DNA of 64,000 nucleotides from Karalla daura (Eukaryota > Chordata > Actinopteri > Chaetodontiformes > Leiognathidae). Below are positions 61,710 to 64,000 of the stretch, in pieces. The first letter of the stretch is position 1, and every line of letters begins with the position of its first letter. Location of the stretch: assembly GCA_029224185.1 (NCBI GenBank), contig CM055196.1:13022009-13086008 (forward strand), written 5' to 3'. A program made the position numbers and the translations under genes. Under the pieces are notes generated by a model, which was not told the origin of the DNA, made no database searches, and saw only the letters and a program-made list of their open reading frames with translations.

Positions 61710-64000
61710 CAGAGGTTACTGTGTGAGCCCAGCATGTGTCAAGGTGTATTAACATATAAACGATGACAAACTGCTCCGGATAGTGAGAGTAAAAGTGCGC
61801 CTCTCCCTGCACAGACACATACATATCTGACAATAATGCAAAGTTACATTTGCTGTGTCACAACAGGCCTCCGTGCTCTTGTACCGAGCGATAACACAGA
61901 GCGCTGGTGATGTCCTGTTTCCAATCTATGCTGCACTGCTGCAACAAGCAGGAGAGGAACTCGGGACAAACAGAGACTTGTACCTTTGATCCCGGTGGTT
62001 ATCTGGACGTGTTGGCTGGGGGGACTTCTACCAGCCCCGTTCCTGGCTGAAATCTTCAAGTGGAAAAGCAGAAAAAAAAAGTGAGGAAGGCATCAGAGAC
62101 AGTGGCAAGGACACACAGCAATTAGAGAAAGTCACTGAAAACCAGCAACTAGTCTCTCTACCTGGATGCTGTAGTTGTGTCCTCCCTTCAGGCCCTCTAT
62201 GACAGCAGTCATCATGTTTTGGTCGTTTTGGATTATATTAAGACTGATGTTTTTGACCAGCCGGCCTTTTTCGTAGATGTATACATAGTAAGCAGTGATA
62301 TTTCCATTTGGCTCCTCTGGAGGGGTGAAGGTCACCTTCACACGGTTCACTTCCTCTGGGATAACTGAGACAGTCACATTCTTTGGAGGGTCTTTGGGTT
62401 CTGGGTATATACAGAAGGAATGATAATACATAAGATATATCATGTTATATTTACAGCAGCTGAAGAAGGGAGAGGCTTTACATCACCAATCTACATACCC
62501 TCTTCGAGTGTTTGAAATACAATCGGCCCAATAGACTTCCCATCACTGGCTGCATGCTCAAGTGGACCAATGAAGGCAGTGACGGTCACAGAGTAACTAG
62601 TAAAAGCCGTCAAGTTAGCCACAACAACAGTTGTCAGTTCTCCTGGAGCTCGGACAATGGAGATGTTCAAATGGGGGCCTTCCACCTGGGACAACACAAG
62701 GGGTTCGTTTGAGAGATGTACTTGAAAAACTCTGGAGATGTCTGGAGAAAACATGAGCATTACCTGTATGAGATATGAAGTTGGTCCAGAGAGGACAGCT
62801 GGGGCGTCCCATGCGATGCGAAATCCATTGGATGTAGGGGTCACAATGAGGTCACGGGGAGGGGCATCAGGGTCTGTGGGTGGGAGGGAACAGACTTCTT
62901 ACGATGTGCTAATCCACATGCTACTCTTGACTTGGACATTACAGAGTGTATGAACCTCAAAATTCTCAAACTTTTTCAGCGCCTTAACATCATCATGAAT
63001 TACACGTTCAGAAAAATACACACACAAAATGATCATTTCACGTATTTGGCACAGTGAAGGAGCTGATCCTGTTTTATGTTGATAAGGACCTAAGCATTTT
63101 ATTTCTATGAAAAGAAGAATGTTCGTCTTTCAGTCTACCTGGTGTTGTATTTTAGTCAATATAAAACTATTACATTTCAAGCATTTTCTAGTACGTTAGC
63201 CAAGATCCAAGAAATGTCAAGGATTTCAAGCATTATTCATTATCTGAAAGGCGCTATATGAATTAAACGTCATCTGTCCAGATTCTATCGTAATCCAAAT
63301 TCCAGTCACCACGACCTGCAACACCTTGCGCGTCTTGTCTGTTTGAATCTTTATCCCAGGTACTGAATTAATAAAACGGACCAGGCTGCATACATTAGCG
63401 TCATCACGGGGAGTCAGATACTGCATGACTAACACTCCCCTGGCACCACATAAAGGTCATAGCATCACCGCCGTGTTCTTACTTCCGGCCAGGGTGCGTG
63501 TATAATTCCAGCGCGTATACTCTCCGACCCCGGCGCTGGTCACCGCTGCCACTTTGAAACGATAGTGTCTGTATTTGAGGAGGGACGCCAGAGCGACGCT
63601 GTGATTCTCCTCTGTGTTGTTGGAAGCCTTCACGGACACCATGGTGTCGGATTCCACGCAGTCTGAGGTCAGCGTGTCCTCTGCGGTGGGTATGTTCGGT
63701 TCACAGGCAGCTGAGAGCAGCTGTGCAACGATGTGGTACTCTCTGAGCAGGCCGGGGATGGAGAGCGGCGGGGCCCAATGAAGAGTCACGTTGTGCGATG
63801 TGACATGAGAGACGGTGAGGAAGCGAGGCGCTGCTGGGACTGTAAATGGAGTGGGAGAGGATGGATGTAAGCATACATTCTCCCCTGAAACCACATGCAC
63901 TCATTAGATTAAGACCAAGGACCTGATTCAGACAGAGTGGAGGCAGTGCAGTTCACTTTGTCTCCAGGTCCGGCTGAGTTGACTGCGGCTACAGAGAGCG
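54131..64000 (-). CDS. ptprq: Receptor-type tyrosine phosphatase Q, 3' part (5' end off window)
   Basis: Exons in reading order: 63923->64000, 63483-63839, 62764-62873, 62499-62685, 62162-62400, 61984-62053, 61451-61609, 60967-61243, 60800-60873, 60573-60672, 60342-60470, 59161-59205, 58497-58523, 58233-58314, 57611-57701, 57443-57519, 57077-57211, 56857-56982, 56155-56300, 55809-55944, 54268-54391, 54131-54168. All are in phase, giving 934 codons; the human protein is about 2,300 aa, so most extracellular repeats lie beyond 64000. PTPRQ is a hair-bundle membrane phosphatase needed for stereocilia integrity, acting mainly on phosphoinositides. Seen: three and a half fibronectin type III repeats, a cysteine-containing membrane-proximal domain (GFPNPPCPSWD, CNGPLKPSTVY), a single transmembrane helix, juxtamembrane SPREAEIIETKCKLDQLI, and one phosphatase domain with KNRFPNIKPYNNNRV, WPEHGVP, HCSAGVGRTG and VQNLAQYIFLHQ. 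It ends DVELEWEETTM, the ending I recall for human PTPRQ. Confidence 0.95.
55923..56162 (-). other. ptprq: PTP signature HCSAGVGRTG, split by an intron
   Basis: His-Cys plus two bases of Ser end exon 56155-56300, and AGVGRTG begins exon 55809-55944. The catalytic Cys codon is 56157-56159. All signature residues are intact. Confidence 0.95.
56250..56258 (-). other. ptprq: WPE loop in place of WPD
   Basis: The general-acid loop reads TSWPEHGVPES, with Glu where most tyrosine phosphatases have Asp. PTPRQ is known for this substitution, which goes with weak tyrosine phosphatase and stronger phosphoinositide phosphatase activity. Confidence 0.93.
59129..59154. repeat. (CA)n microsatellite beside a ptprq donor
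   Basis: A CA run ending seven bases from the exon 59161-59205 boundary. Confidence 0.93.
59185..59205 (-). other. ptprq: In-frame alternative 3' splice site in ptprq juxtamembrane exon
   Basis: The exon 59161-59205 starts after CACCAG, but 21 bases into it lies TTCCTTCTTCTTTAG, a strong pyrimidine tract plus AG. Using it would drop seven codons (YSSFFFR) and keep the frame. The long form matches the family sequence I remember and is used in the model. Confidence 0.5.
60584..60643 (-). other. ptprq: Transmembrane segment of ptprq
   Basis: Twenty mostly aliphatic residues (IILGVLLSFFLAVLLIIIIC) in exon 60573-60672. They are followed by the positively charged stop-transfer sequence HQRKK in the next exon. 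Confidence 0.93.
61661..61709. repeat. CA-rich microsatellite
   Basis: A CA run with GACAGG interruption in the ptprq intron between 61609 and 61984. Confidence 0.93.
62686..62763 (-). other. ptprq: Stop-free 78-bp intron in ptprq
   Basis: On the minus strand it starts GTAATG after TCATACAG and ends TTGTCCCAG before GTGGAAGG. Its length is a multiple of three and it has no stop in frame, so the flanking exons form one open frame. Splicing it out restores a normal-length fibronectin repeat (PTSYLIQVEGPHLNI). Confidence 0.75.

Noticed and set aside
62491..62844. One continuous 117-codon exon in ptprq
   Set aside because: It includes 26 residues bounded by GT-AG sites that would interrupt a fibronectin repeat; an intron at 62686-62763 is more likely.

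Overview
This is a piece of vertebrate nuclear genome, almost certainly from a ray-finned (teleost) fish. All coding sequence is broken into many short exons by GT-AG introns, introns are compact (often 80-150 bp), CA/TG microsatellites are abundant, and there are several diverged copies of interspersed repeats typical of teleosts. There is no operon structure, prokaryotic gene organisation or CRISPR array. I reconstructed the gene models by hand from splice signals, codon phase and remembered family sequences; nothing was aligned by computer.

Five genes fill the window. (1) 3518-7514, minus: fkbp4 (FKBP52), 11 coding exons, 453 aa. (2) 8525-15160, plus: ddx11 (CHLR1-type iron-sulfur DNA helicase), 26 coding exons, 907 aa. 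(3) 15926-22225, minus: washc1 (WASH1), 11 coding exons, 473 aa. (4) 23318-49879, plus: iqsec3 (an Arf GEF of the BRAG family), 15 coding exons, 1136 aa. (5) 54131 to beyond 64000, minus: ptprq, the last 22 coding exons, covering membrane-proximal fibronectin repeats, the transmembrane segment and the whole phosphatase domain. Every exon junction in these models keeps the reading frame.

The genes alternate in direction. fkbp4 and ddx11 are head to head over about 1.0 kb. ddx11 and washc1 are tail to tail and may share a palindromic poly(A) element. washc1 and iqsec3 are head to head over 1.1 kb. iqsec3 and ptprq are tail to tail across 4.2 kb of 3' UTR and repeats. They do not form one pathway: Hsp90 co-chaperone, cohesion/replication helicase, endosomal actin nucleation, synaptic Arf activation and inner-ear receptor phosphatase. 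washc1 and iqsec3 both bear on membrane traffic.

The most interesting larger-scale signal is the order and orientation ddx11> <washc1 iqsec3>. It matches the human subtelomeric DDX11L/WASH duplicon next to IQSEC3 at 12p, suggesting that the human arrangement is a relic of an old gene neighbourhood. Smaller points are two GC-AG introns, a tiny first coding exon in washc1, a C-terminal polyglutamine tail on ddx11 followed by a 30-G run, a stop-free 78-bp intron in ptprq, and a WPE instead of WPD loop in the ptprq phosphatase. I found no undescribed multi-gene system. The first 3.5 kb contain no gene I can identify, only two unassigned minus-strand open frames.
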